Source: an uncultured Bacteroidota bacterium (GTDB lineage: Bacteria > Bacteroidota > Rhodothermia > Rhodothermales > UBA10348). Taken from it: a stretch of 5,980 bases of DNA. Every line of letters begins with the position of its first letter. The stretch's first letter is position 1. The notes under the pieces are model-generated. The model worked only from the letters and a program-made list of their open reading frames with translations. It was not told the DNA's origin and made no database searches. This document shows positions 1 through 5,980 of this stretch, in pieces. A program made the position numbers and the translations under genes. The stretch is taken from contig CALBJU010000378.1 of NCBI GenBank assembly GCA_937893205.1, positions 1-5,980 on the forward strand, read 5' to 3'.

Positions 1-945
1 AAGGGACGAATTCGAGAAACTCCTGTAGAACATTCCCTTGAATTGAGCCGAAAGCTAGGCGTGCCGGTCTGGTTCAAGCTGGAAAACCTGCAGGTAACGG
101 GCAGTTTCAAGGCTAGAGGTGCGCTTTACGCGATGTCACGGATGAAGGAAGATGGCGTCCATCATGTCGCAACGTGTTCTGCGGGCAACCATGGAAAAGG
201 GGTGGCCTGGTCGGCGATGGAGCTGGGAATGCGCGCGACAATATTTGTACCCAGTAGTGTCGATCCGGTCAAATTTCAGGCGATGCAGGACATGGGCGCC
301 GATGTTCGAAAATCGAACTTCTTGGGTTACGATGAGACAGAATCCTGGGCTGTCGGCGAAGCCGAACGACTGGGCCTGCCCTTCCTGAGCGCCTACGATG
401 ATGTCGATGTAATGGCGGGCAACGGGGGAACGGTAGCCGTCGAAGTAAACCGGCAGGTACCGGATGCGAGCACGTTTGTCTTGCCCGTTGGGGGCGGAGG
501 CCACGCCGCTGGATTTGCGACGTTCATGAAACACGAAAAGCCGTCATGCCGCATCGTGTTGTGCCAGCACGAGGACTCACCCGGATTTTTGCGGTCAATC
601 GAAGCCGGCAAGCCCGTGACCGAACTGCCGGCAATCAAGACGCTTGCGTCTGGACTGGAAGGGGGATTTGGCGTCAAGACCTTTGAAGTACTCAGGCACC
701 GGTACGACGATATCCGGCTTGTCTCGGAGAGCGAATTGAGGGACGCGATGCGGTGGATGATAGATCACCACCAGATATTGATCGAAGGCTCTTCGGCCGT
801 GCCGATTGCAGCGTGCCTCAACGATGATTTTCTAGAAAAAGATAGACCGGAAGGGGCAAATCGGCCTGATGGGCCGGTCGTGATCTTCATTTCGGGGCGA
901 AATGTCGCCCGTGAGACGATTCTGGACGTTCTCTCCGAAAAATAG
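1..945 (+). CDS. PLP-dependent threonine/serine dehydratase-like enzyme (fold type II), 5' end outside the window
   Basis: The frame is open from base 1, and the residues before the first possible start (TTG at 43) already match the family N-terminus ('TPVEHSLELS'), so the gene begins upstream and about 20 residues are probably missing. Numbering from the window edge, the PLP Schiff-base lysine is K37 in 'GSFKARGA', the substrate-binding 'SAGNH' loop is at 60-64, and the phosphate-binding glycine loop 'GGGG' is at 164-167. 'EGSSA' lies at 262-266 and the cofactor-ring 'SGRN' at 298-301. Family members eliminate water (or ammonia) from hydroxy-amino acids such as threonine, serine or hydroxyaspartate in the cytoplasm; relatives include serine racemase and the hydroxyectoine-utilisation enzyme EutB. 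'EGSSA' (usually EGAGA) and 'SGRN' (usually SGGN) suggest a paralogue rather than biosynthetic IlvA, and no C-terminal ACT-like regulatory domain follows the catalytic domain. The family is secure; the substrate is not. It converges on the aldehyde dehydrogenase gene with a 17-bp gap. Confidence 0.93.
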   Translation, partial: KGRIRETPVEHSLELSRKLGVPVWFKLENLQVTGSFKARGALYAMSRMKEDGVHHVATCSAGNHGKGVAWSAMELGMRATIFVPSSVDPVKFQAMQDMGADVRKSNFLGYDETESWAVGEAERLGLPFLSAYDDVDVMAGNGGTVAVEVNRQVPDASTFVLPVGGGGHAAGFATFMKHEKPSCRIVLCQHEDSPGFLRSIEAGKPVTELPAIKTLASGLEGGFGVKTFEVLRHRYDDIRLVSESELRDAMRWMIDHHQILIEGSSAVPIAACLNDDFLEKDRPEGANRPDGPVVIFISGRNVARETILDVLSEK

Positions 946-962
946 GCAGCATCCAGAAAGTC

Positions 963-2372
963 CTACAGATTGAAGCAGACCACTCGGGTTTCGGTCATCT
1001 CCTCGGCCGCAAAACGCACCCCTTCGCGCCCTACTCCGCTCTTTTTGGTCCCTCCAAAGGGCATGGTGTCGAGCCGGTAGTCCGTTGAATCATTGATGAT
1101 CACGGCACCGACTTCCAGATGCTCCGCCACATAAAAAGCGTCGCGGAGGCTTTCTGTGAACACCGCTCCATGCAGGCCCACGTCGACATCGTTGGCGCGA
1201 CCCACCGCTTCTTCGAGCGTGGCGTACGGGTATAGCCCGAGGACGGGACCATACACTTCTTCGCAGGCCAGTCGAGCACTTACTGGAATGGCTTCCATCA
1301 CGGTGGGCGCGATGACGGATCCAGTCTGAGTACCGCCCGTCAGCACGCGTGCGCCACCGCGCACGGCCTCGTCAATCCAGGACTTCACGCGGTCCGCCTC
1401 TTCCAGGCGAATCATTTGGCAGACATCGACACTCGGATCAAGGGAGTGACCGGCCTTTAGCGTTTCCGTGTGGGCACAGAGTCCATCCCTAAAGGCGTCA
1501 TAGACCGATTCATGTACGAAAACACGCTGTACGCCAAGACAGTTCTGCCCGGCCTGAGCGAACGCCCCGTCAGCGACGGCCTGCACCGCAGCATCGAGGC
1601 GTGCATCTGAATGGATGATCACGGGCGAATTGGACCCCAGCTCCAGCGAAAGCCGTTTGATTCCAGCGCCCCGGGTGATGGCTTCGCCTGTATTCTGGCC
1701 GCCCGTGAAGGAGATCATGCGGACATCATCGTGCCGGACGAGCGCCTCTCCAACGGCGGCTCCACCGGTCAGGACATTCAGTCTGCCAGCGGGAATGCCG
1801 GCCTCGAGCAGAAGCTCGCACGTTCGAACGACGGATAGGGAAGAGGAGGGATCGGGCTTCACAATAACGGCATTCCCGCCGGCAATCGCGGGCCCAACCT
1901 TGTGCCCGACCAGTGCAATCGGATCGTTAAACGGAAGGATACATGCGATGACGCCCAGCGGCCTCCGGACGTAATATCCCACCCGAGACTCCGATCCTGG
2001 CCGAGCATCGAAGGGCAATGTTTCACCCGCAAGGGTGCGTGCTACATCTGCGGACATGCGAAATATTTCAGCCGCCCTGACGGGCTCCCTCTTCGCCTCG
2101 GTGATCGTCTTACTGCCTTCCTGAGCCAGCAGAAGAGCGATTTCCTGGGCATGACTATCGAGAATGTCCGCCGCCGCGTAAAGAGCATTGACCCGTTCAT
2201 GAACCGGAAAGGCGGTCTTTGAGGCAGCCTTTGCAATGCTGATTGCCTGCTCGATGTGAGTCGGGTCGGCGATGGAAAGGGATCCAACCTGCGCGTTGTC
2301 AAACGCGTTTCTGACCTCTATTCGCTTAGAAGTGAGCTCTCGCTCTTCACCGATGATGAGTGGGGCGTCCAT
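963..2372 (-). CDS. NAD(P)-dependent aldehyde dehydrogenase (ALDH superfamily)
   Basis: This is a complete 469-residue cytoplasmic enzyme that oxidises an aldehyde to a carboxylate with NAD(P)+. The ATG at 2372-2370 is the first start after an in-frame stop at 2394-2396, and the N-terminus fits the family; no clear Shine-Dalgarno sequence precedes it. Active-site elements are intact: oxyanion-hole N149 in 'PFND', cofactor lysine K172 in 'VKPDP', 'FTGG' at 222-225, general base E244 in 'LELGSNSP', catalytic C278 in 'AGQNC', 'EEVYGPV' at 371-377 and the C-terminal 'MPFGGTKKSGVGREG' at 437-451. The 'QNCLGVQRVFV' stretch and the 'EMTETRVV' ending resemble the branch that includes phosphonoacetaldehyde, sulfolactaldehyde, lactaldehyde and non-phosphorylating glyceraldehyde-3-phosphate dehydrogenases, rather than betaine-aldehyde or retinal types. 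That placement comes from memory of motifs, so the substrate stays open. The gene is transcribed towards the dehydratase and away from the propeller gene, so it is probably monocistronic. Confidence 0.94.
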   Translation of the reverse strand: MDAPLIIGEERELTSKRIEVRNAFDNAQVGSLSIADPTHIEQAISIAKAASKTAFPVHERVNALYAAADILDSHAQEIALLLAQEGSKTITEAKREPVRAAEIFRMSADVARTLAGETLPFDARPGSESRVGYYVRRPLGVIACILPFNDPIALVGHKVGPAIAGGNAVIVKPDPSSSLSVVRTCELLLEAGIPAGRLNVLTGGAAVGEALVRHDDVRMISFTGGQNTGEAITRGAGIKRLSLELGSNSPVIIHSDARLDAAVQAVADGAFAQAGQNCLGVQRVFVHESVYDAFRDGLCAHTETLKAGHSLDPSVDVCQMIRLEEADRVKSWIDEAVRGGARVLTGGTQTGSVIAPTVMEAIPVSARLACEEVYGPVLGLYPYATLEEAVGRANDVDVGLHGAVFTESLRDAFYVAEHLEVGAVIINDSTDYRLDTMPFGGTKKSGVGREGVRFAAEEMTETRVVCFNL

Positions 2373-2547
2373 TGTGGGAAAGTTAGTTACGCCTCAGAAC
2401 CTACTGAATCCGACACGGAATCCCATCATCGAGTAGGTCCAACGCGGGCAGCGCGTCGGCAGTGCGTCGCCGGTGTCGGGGCACATAATTCAATTTCAAC
2501 CTACATTATCCGGACACTCTCCAATACTGCTCAACCCACCAGAAGAA
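2373..2547. promoter_or_regulatory. Divergent intergenic region that should hold the promoters of the aldehyde dehydrogenase and propeller genes
   Basis: This 175-bp gap separates two divergently transcribed genes, so both promoters should lie here or close by (inference from layout). The half next to the propeller gene (about 2480-2525) is AT-richer than the rest and contains 'TACATTAT' at 2502-2509. I could not pair this with a convincing -35 or a Bacteroidota-type -33/-7 element. The half next to the aldehyde dehydrogenase carries a 7-bp inverted repeat (ACCTACT at 2399-2405, AGTAGGT at 2432-2438), which is about what chance would give in a region of this length. No riboswitch or small ORF was recognised. 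Confidence 0.4.
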
Positions 2548-5466
2548 ATGACTTTCGACCACCGATCCATCCGGGCCTGTTTCGTAGTCGCCCTCCTCCT
2601 GACATTAACTCCTATCCCGGCGCTGGCACAGCGGGCGAATCAGGAGCCGGTCATGAACAGCCTGCATGAGGCTACCTCGGCCGATGCCCGCCGTGCGGCT
2701 TTTGAACAGCGGCTGAGCCTGTTTGAAAACTCTCCGCTGGCCCGCGTTCCGGTCAGCAATATCGGCCCGGCGATCATGAGCGGTCGCGTGGTCGATATCG
2801 ATGCTCATGAGGCTGATCCGACCCATTTTGTCGTGGCCTACGCATCGGGTGGTCTGTGGATTACGTGGAATAACGGGCAGTCGTTCGATCCGCTGTTTGA
2901 CCACGAAGGCGTGATGACCATTGGGGACATCGCCGTGGACTGGGATACCGGAACGATCTGGGTTGGGACCGGCGAAAACAACTCCAGTCGATCTTCCTAT
3001 GCAGGAGACGGTGTGTACCGCAGTACCGACTGGGGTGAGAGCTGGGCCCACGTAGGCCTTGCAGGCACGCACAGAACCGGCCGAATATTGCTCCATCCGG
3101 GCGATTCCGACACAATATGGGTCGCTTCGGTCGGGTCTCTCTACTCGCCGAACGAAAACCGGGGGGTGTTCAAATCAACCGACGGAGGTGAAAACTGGAC
3201 ACGGACACTGTTTGTTAACGATACCTCGGGCGCCATCGATCTTGTCCTCGACCCCAACAATCCAGACATCCTGTACGCTGCAACGTGGGAGCGCCAACGC
3301 AGGGCATGGAATTTCGTCGAGAGTGGTGAGGGCTCCGGTATTTACAAAAGTGTGGACGGCGGCTCGACCTGGAATCGCATCGATGGAAATGGATTTCCCA
3401 CGGGCGACGGAGTAGGGCGCATCGGAATATCGATTTTTGCCGGTGACTCGAACATCGTTTACGCGTCGGTAGACAATCAGAACAGACGCGATCCCGATGA
3501 GGAAGAGGACGAAGAGGCAGGATTGACACGCGCTGACCTCAGGGGCATAAGCTCTCGCGACTTTTTACGATTGGACGATGAAGAGATTGAAGGCTTCCTG
3601 GAGCTGGAAAACTTTCCCAGCCGATACGACATCGAGACTGTCAAAGAAATGGTGGAAGACGGTACGATCCAGCCTGCTGCCCTGGTGGAATTCGTGGATG
3701 ACGCCAACTCCCAGCTTTTCAATACGCCAGTGATCGGGCTCGAAGTCTATCGCTCAGACGATGCCGGTGCTACGTGGACCCGAGCGCACGAAGAGTATCT
3801 CGATGGCGTCTACAATTCGTATGGCTACTACTTCGGAGAAATTCGCGTTGCGCCGGACAATCCTGATCAGGTCTACGCGATGGGTGTCCCCATTATCAGA
3901 TCCGACGACGGTGGGGCGACCTGGGCCTCTGTCGGCGCGCCCCACGTACACAGCGATCATCAGGCGCTCTGGCTGAATCCCAATCGTCCGGGCCACATCA
4001 TCAACGGCAATGACGGCGGCCTCAATATCTCGTACGACGCGGGAGAGACCTGGTCGAAGCTCAATATTCCCGCCGTGGGCCAGTTCTATTTCATCCAGGT
4101 TGACAACGCTGAATCCTACAATGTGTACGGCGGCCTCCAGGACAACGGCGTATGGGCAGGGCCTCACACGTATCAGGCCAGTTACGGCTGGTATTCGGGG
4201 GGAGATTATCCCTACGACCGGCTCGGTGGAGGCGACGGGATGCAGGTGGCCGTCGATACGCGAACCAACGATATCGCCTATTTCGGGTCGCAATTCGGGT
4301 TTTACAGCCGTTTGAACCGGACGACAGGAGAGCGAATCTCGATTCGCCCACGCCATGATCTGGGGGAGAAACCTCTTCGATACAACTGGCAGGCGCCGAT
4401 CCTGCTGTCCCGACACAACCAGGACATTTTTTACTATGGCGCGAACCGGTTATTCCGCTCGATGAACCAGGGAGAAGACCTGGAGCCGATATCTGGTGAT
4501 CTAACCCACGGCGGCCAGCCAGGGGATGTGCCTTACGGGACGCTTACCGCGATCGACGAATCTCCGCTGACATTCGGGCTGATATACACGGGCTCCGACG
4601 ACGGCATGATCCACGTAACCCGCGACGGCGGTGTAAGCTGGACCCGGATCGACGAAAGCCTCCCGCAGAACCTGTGGGTCAGCCGAGTGGCGGCTTCCAA
4701 TCATTCAGAATCCAAGGTCTACGTGACACTCAATGGTTACAGGTGGGATCACTTTGATTCCTATGTATATCGCTCGGATGATTTCGGGGCGTCGTGGGTA
4801 CGGATTGGAACGGATTTACCCGGTGAGCCAGTGAATGTCATCATCGAGGATCCTGAAAACGAGAATCTCCTGTTCGTGGGTACGGATCACTCGGTGTACG
4901 CTTCTCTCGACGGGGGGCAACACTTCATGGGTCTCGCGTCTGAAATGGCCAATGCGCCCGTTCACGATCTCAAGATCCAGACTCGCGACAAGGATTTGCT
5001 TGTTGGTACGCACGGTCGCTCGATCTATCTGGCGGACTTGGCTGTACTTCAGCAGCTCGATGACGATCTCATGGCTTCGGCCGTCCATTTGTTTGAGATT
5101 CCCGACGTTCGATTTAGTTCGAACTGGGGCGTAAAGCGGACACCGTATTCGACTCCCACCGAGCCAGAGACCACGTTGACGCTATGGATTGCACGGGCTG
5201 GTTCAGCCACAGTGACCGTCACCGACGAAGAGGGTAACACATTATCTGAATTTGAAGCGGATCTGGACTACGGCCTGAACTATGTGTCCTACGATCTTAC
5301 TGTCTCGGAGGAAGGGGCGGAGCATCTGGAAGAGAGTGTCGAGCTAAGTGATACCGGTAAATGGTATCTGCCTGCCGGCACCTATTCGGTCCGGGTACAG
5401 ATGCGAGGCGCCGAATCGACGGGTGAACTGAAGGTGACGGAGCCCACAGGTCGTGGGGGTTTTTAA
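2548..5466 (+). CDS. Exported Asp-box (BNR) beta-propeller protein, sortilin/VPS10-like, often annotated 'glycosyl hydrolase'
   Basis: This is a 972-residue protein. I chose the ATG at 2548 over an upstream in-frame GTG at 2473 because it directly opens a classical signal peptide: charged start, hydrophobic 'CFVVALLLTLTPIPALA', predicted cut after A27. A purine-rich 'AGAAGAA' precedes the ATG. Asp-boxes (S/T-x-D-x-G-x-x-W/F) occur at 159-166, 210-217, 268-275, 403-410, 452-459, 495-502, 691-698, 743-750 and 786-793, plus a degenerate copy at 106-113. They mark blade hairpins of one or two beta-propellers. 'NGNDGG' (486-491) and 'QDNG' (531-534) resemble conserved motifs of the sortilin-like bacterial family. 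An acidic, helix-rich insertion spans about 311-399. Residues about 873-963 look like a C-terminal Ig-like beta domain ending 'LPAGTYSVRV'. It should act in the periplasm, on the surface or outside the cell. No sialidase catalytic set (arginine triad, Tyr/Glu) was recognised, so 'glycosyl hydrolase' is not supported; a binding or scaffold role is equally possible. The function is unknown. Confidence 0.9.
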   Translation: MTFDHRSIRACFVVALLLTLTPIPALAQRANQEPVMNSLHEATSADARRAAFEQRLSLFENSPLARVPVSNIGPAIMSGRVVDIDAHEADPTHFVVAYASGGLWITWNNGQSFDPLFDHEGVMTIGDIAVDWDTGTIWVGTGENNSSRSSYAGDGVYRSTDWGESWAHVGLAGTHRTGRILLHPGDSDTIWVASVGSLYSPNENRGVFKSTDGGENWTRTLFVNDTSGAIDLVLDPNNPDILYAATWERQRRAWNFVESGEGSGIYKSVDGGSTWNRIDGNGFPTGDGVGRIGISIFAGDSNIVYASVDNQNRRDPDEEEDEEAGLTRADLRGISSRDFLRLDDEEIEGFLELENFPSRYDIETVKEMVEDGTIQPAALVEFVDDANSQLFNTPVIGLEVYRSDDAGATWTRAHEEYLDGVYNSYGYYFGEIRVAPDNPDQVYAMGVPIIRSDDGGATWASVGAPHVHSDHQALWLNPNRPGHIINGNDGGLNISYDAGETWSKLNIPAVGQFYFIQVDNAESYNVYGGLQDNGVWAGPHTYQASYGWYSGGDYPYDRLGGGDGMQVAVDTRTNDIAYFGSQFGFYSRLNRTTGERISIRPRHDLGEKPLRYNWQAPILLSRHNQDIFYYGANRLFRSMNQGEDLEPISGDLTHGGQPGDVPYGTLTAIDESPLTFGLIYTGSDDGMIHVTRDGGVSWTRIDESLPQNLWVSRVAASNHSESKVYVTLNGYRWDHFDSYVYRSDDFGASWVRIGTDLPGEPVNVIIEDPENENLLFVGTDHSVYASLDGGQHFMGLASEMANAPVHDLKIQTRDKDLLVGTHGRSIYLADLAVLQQLDDDLMASAVHLFEIPDVRFSSNWGVKRTPYSTPTEPETTLTLWIARAGSATVTVTDEEGNTLSEFEADLDYGLNYVSYDLTVSEEGAEHLEESVELSDTGKWYLPAGTYSVRVQMRGAESTGELKVTEPTGRGGF
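5443..5464 (+). terminator. Probable intrinsic terminator overlapping the stop codon of the propeller gene
   Basis: CCCAC at 5443-5447 can pair with GTGGG at 5453-5457 around a 5-nt loop. It is followed, after two more Gs, by five Ts at 5460-5464, the last being the first base of the TAA stop. The hairpin therefore lies in the last coding codons and would end transcription right at the end of the gene, before the converging peptidase gene. The stem is short (5 bp, four G-C pairs), so the strength is uncertain. The opposite strand has no T-run after the same hairpin, so it would work for the + strand only. Confidence 0.45.
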
Positions 5467-5505
5467 GTAAGCCTGATCCGACCTGGCGCGCACGTGAGCA
5501 GTCTT

Positions 5506-5980
5506 CTACGGGGTCGTGATGGCCTTGGGAGTTTCGAGTAGCCGGGCGTAGCGGAGGTCCAGCGTTGGGTCGATCGGTGTGGACAGTCCGACTAGGAATT
5601 CGTCCCGAAGAGTGTCAAAATCCGACCTGTATCGCGCCAGGATGGGTCCGACCGAAGGTAATTTCAGTCTGCGATGATTTACCTGCGCTCCGTCTTTCCA
5701 GAATCGGTAGCAGACGTGATTTCCTGTTGCGAGACCGGTCGATCCCACGTATCCGATGGTATCTCCCTGCTTGACTACAACACCAGGACGGATGCCTGAT
5801 CTGATCTTCGACATATGCAGGTATTGCGTCGAATACAGGCCGTTGTGTCTGATTTTGACGTAGTTACCGTTGTACTGCTTGTAGCGCGCCTCGCTGATCA
5901 CACCATCGCCGGTGGCTTTGATGGGCGTTCCTCTGGGCGCAGCATAGTCCGTCCCAAGGTGGGCTTTGTATCGTCCCTGA
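5506..5980 (-). CDS. M23-family (LytM/lysostaphin-type) zinc metallopeptidase, N-terminal part outside the window
   Basis: On the minus strand the frame is open from the right edge to the TAG at 5508-5506, giving 157 visible C-terminal residues. A possible GTG at 5901-5899 is not the true start, because the family's metal motif lies upstream of it. From the window edge, 'HLGTD' supplies the expected zinc ligands H7 and D11 and is followed by 'GTPIKATGDGVI'. 'YLHMS' holds H55, and 'VKQGDTIGYVGSTGLATGNH' leads to H88, V89 and C90, then 'YRFWKDG'. M23 enzymes are envelope endopeptidases that cut peptide cross-links in peptidoglycan, and many homologues with degraded sites only bind or regulate. 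Here the second His of the usual HxH motif is Cys. A tail of about 50 residues, without recognised domain, follows the catalytic fold. Any signal peptide or N-terminal domain would lie beyond the window. The gene converges on the propeller gene with a 39-bp gap. Confidence 0.9.
   Translation of the reverse strand, partial: QGRYKAHLGTDYAAPRGTPIKATGDGVISEARYKQYNGNYVKIRHNGLYSTQYLHMSKIRSGIRPGVVVKQGDTIGYVGSTGLATGNHVCYRFWKDGAQVNHRRLKLPSVGPILARYRSDFDTLRDEFLVGLSTPIDPTLDLRYARLLETPKAITTP

Noticed and set aside
43..45. TTG at 43 as start of the dehydratase
   Set aside because: The frame is open to base 1, and the residues before it match the conserved family N-terminus ('TPVEHSLE'), so the gene starts upstream of the window.
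937..965. Terminator for the aldehyde dehydrogenase (TAGG/CCTA stem followed by TTTTT on the minus strand)
   Set aside because: The stem is only 4 bp with a 15-nt loop. The match arises largely because both converging genes end in TAG.
1611..2302. Long open frames on both strands inside the aldehyde dehydrogenase gene
   Set aside because: They overlap a gene with an intact active site and show no recognisable domain. They are frame shadows common in GC-rich coding DNA.
2399..2438. 7-bp inverted repeat ACCTACT/AGTAGGT in the divergent region as an operator
   Set aside because: Arms are 26 bases apart, and about one 7-bp inverted repeat is expected by chance in a region of this length. There is no second copy and no nearby regulator gene.
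2473..2547. GTG start giving a 25-residue N-terminal extension of the propeller protein
   Set aside because: The extension would bury the signal peptide behind an unrelated segment. The ATG at 2548 begins a textbook signal sequence.
3754..4416. 220-codon open frame on the minus strand within the propeller gene
   Set aside because: It is entirely antisense to well-conserved Asp-box blades, with no recognisable domain or ribosome-binding site, so it is a shadow.
5899..5901. GTG on the minus strand as start of the M23 peptidase
   Set aside because: The zinc-binding 'HLGTD' lies upstream in the same open frame, so a protein starting here would lack two metal ligands. The real start is beyond the right edge.
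1..5980. Mobile element, CRISPR array, tRNA/rRNA or defence system
   Set aside because: I saw no repeat array, transposase, integrase, terminal inverted repeats or RNA-gene cloverleaf. All long coding frames are explained by two metabolic enzymes, a propeller protein and a peptidase.

Overview
The window suggests a moderately GC-rich bacterium, most likely a relative of the Bacteroidota/Rhodothermota group or Gemmatimonadota. This is inferred from three things. The large exported Asp-box (BNR) beta-propeller protein is of a type I associate with those phyla. The M23 peptidase has a 'GNHVCYRFWKDG' segment that I associate from memory with Bacteroidota-type homologues. The start codons lack a clear Shine-Dalgarno sequence. 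No rRNA or other taxonomic marker is present, so the assignment is tentative.

The layout is four protein genes on strictly alternating strands. (1) At 1-945 (+) is the C-terminal ~314 residues of a PLP-dependent threonine/serine dehydratase-like enzyme, cut by the left edge. (2) At 963-2372 (-) is a complete 469-residue NAD(P)-dependent aldehyde dehydrogenase with an intact active site. (3) At 2548-5466 (+) is a complete, exported 972-residue protein with about nine Asp-box repeats, a sortilin/VPS10-like propeller core, an acidic helical insertion and a C-terminal Ig-like domain. A likely intrinsic terminator overlaps its stop codon. (4) At 5506-5980 (-) is the C-terminal ~157 residues of an M23-family peptidase, cut by the right edge. 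Its HxH motif reads H-V-C.

Because neighbours always face opposite ways, none of the four can share an ordinary operon transcript with an adjacent gene. The convergent gaps are 17 and 39 bp, and the only sizeable intergenic region is the 175-bp divergent one at 2373-2547. The first two encode soluble metabolic enzymes. The last two probably encode envelope or extracellular proteins (inference; the signal peptide is seen only for gene 3). I see no functional system uniting all four.

I found no RNA gene, CRISPR array, insertion sequence, attachment site or phage feature. This looks like an ordinary chromosomal stretch. The points most worth a second look are the Cys substitution at a metal-ligand position of the M23 peptidase, the architecture of the propeller protein, and the uncertain substrates of the dehydratase and aldehyde dehydrogenase.
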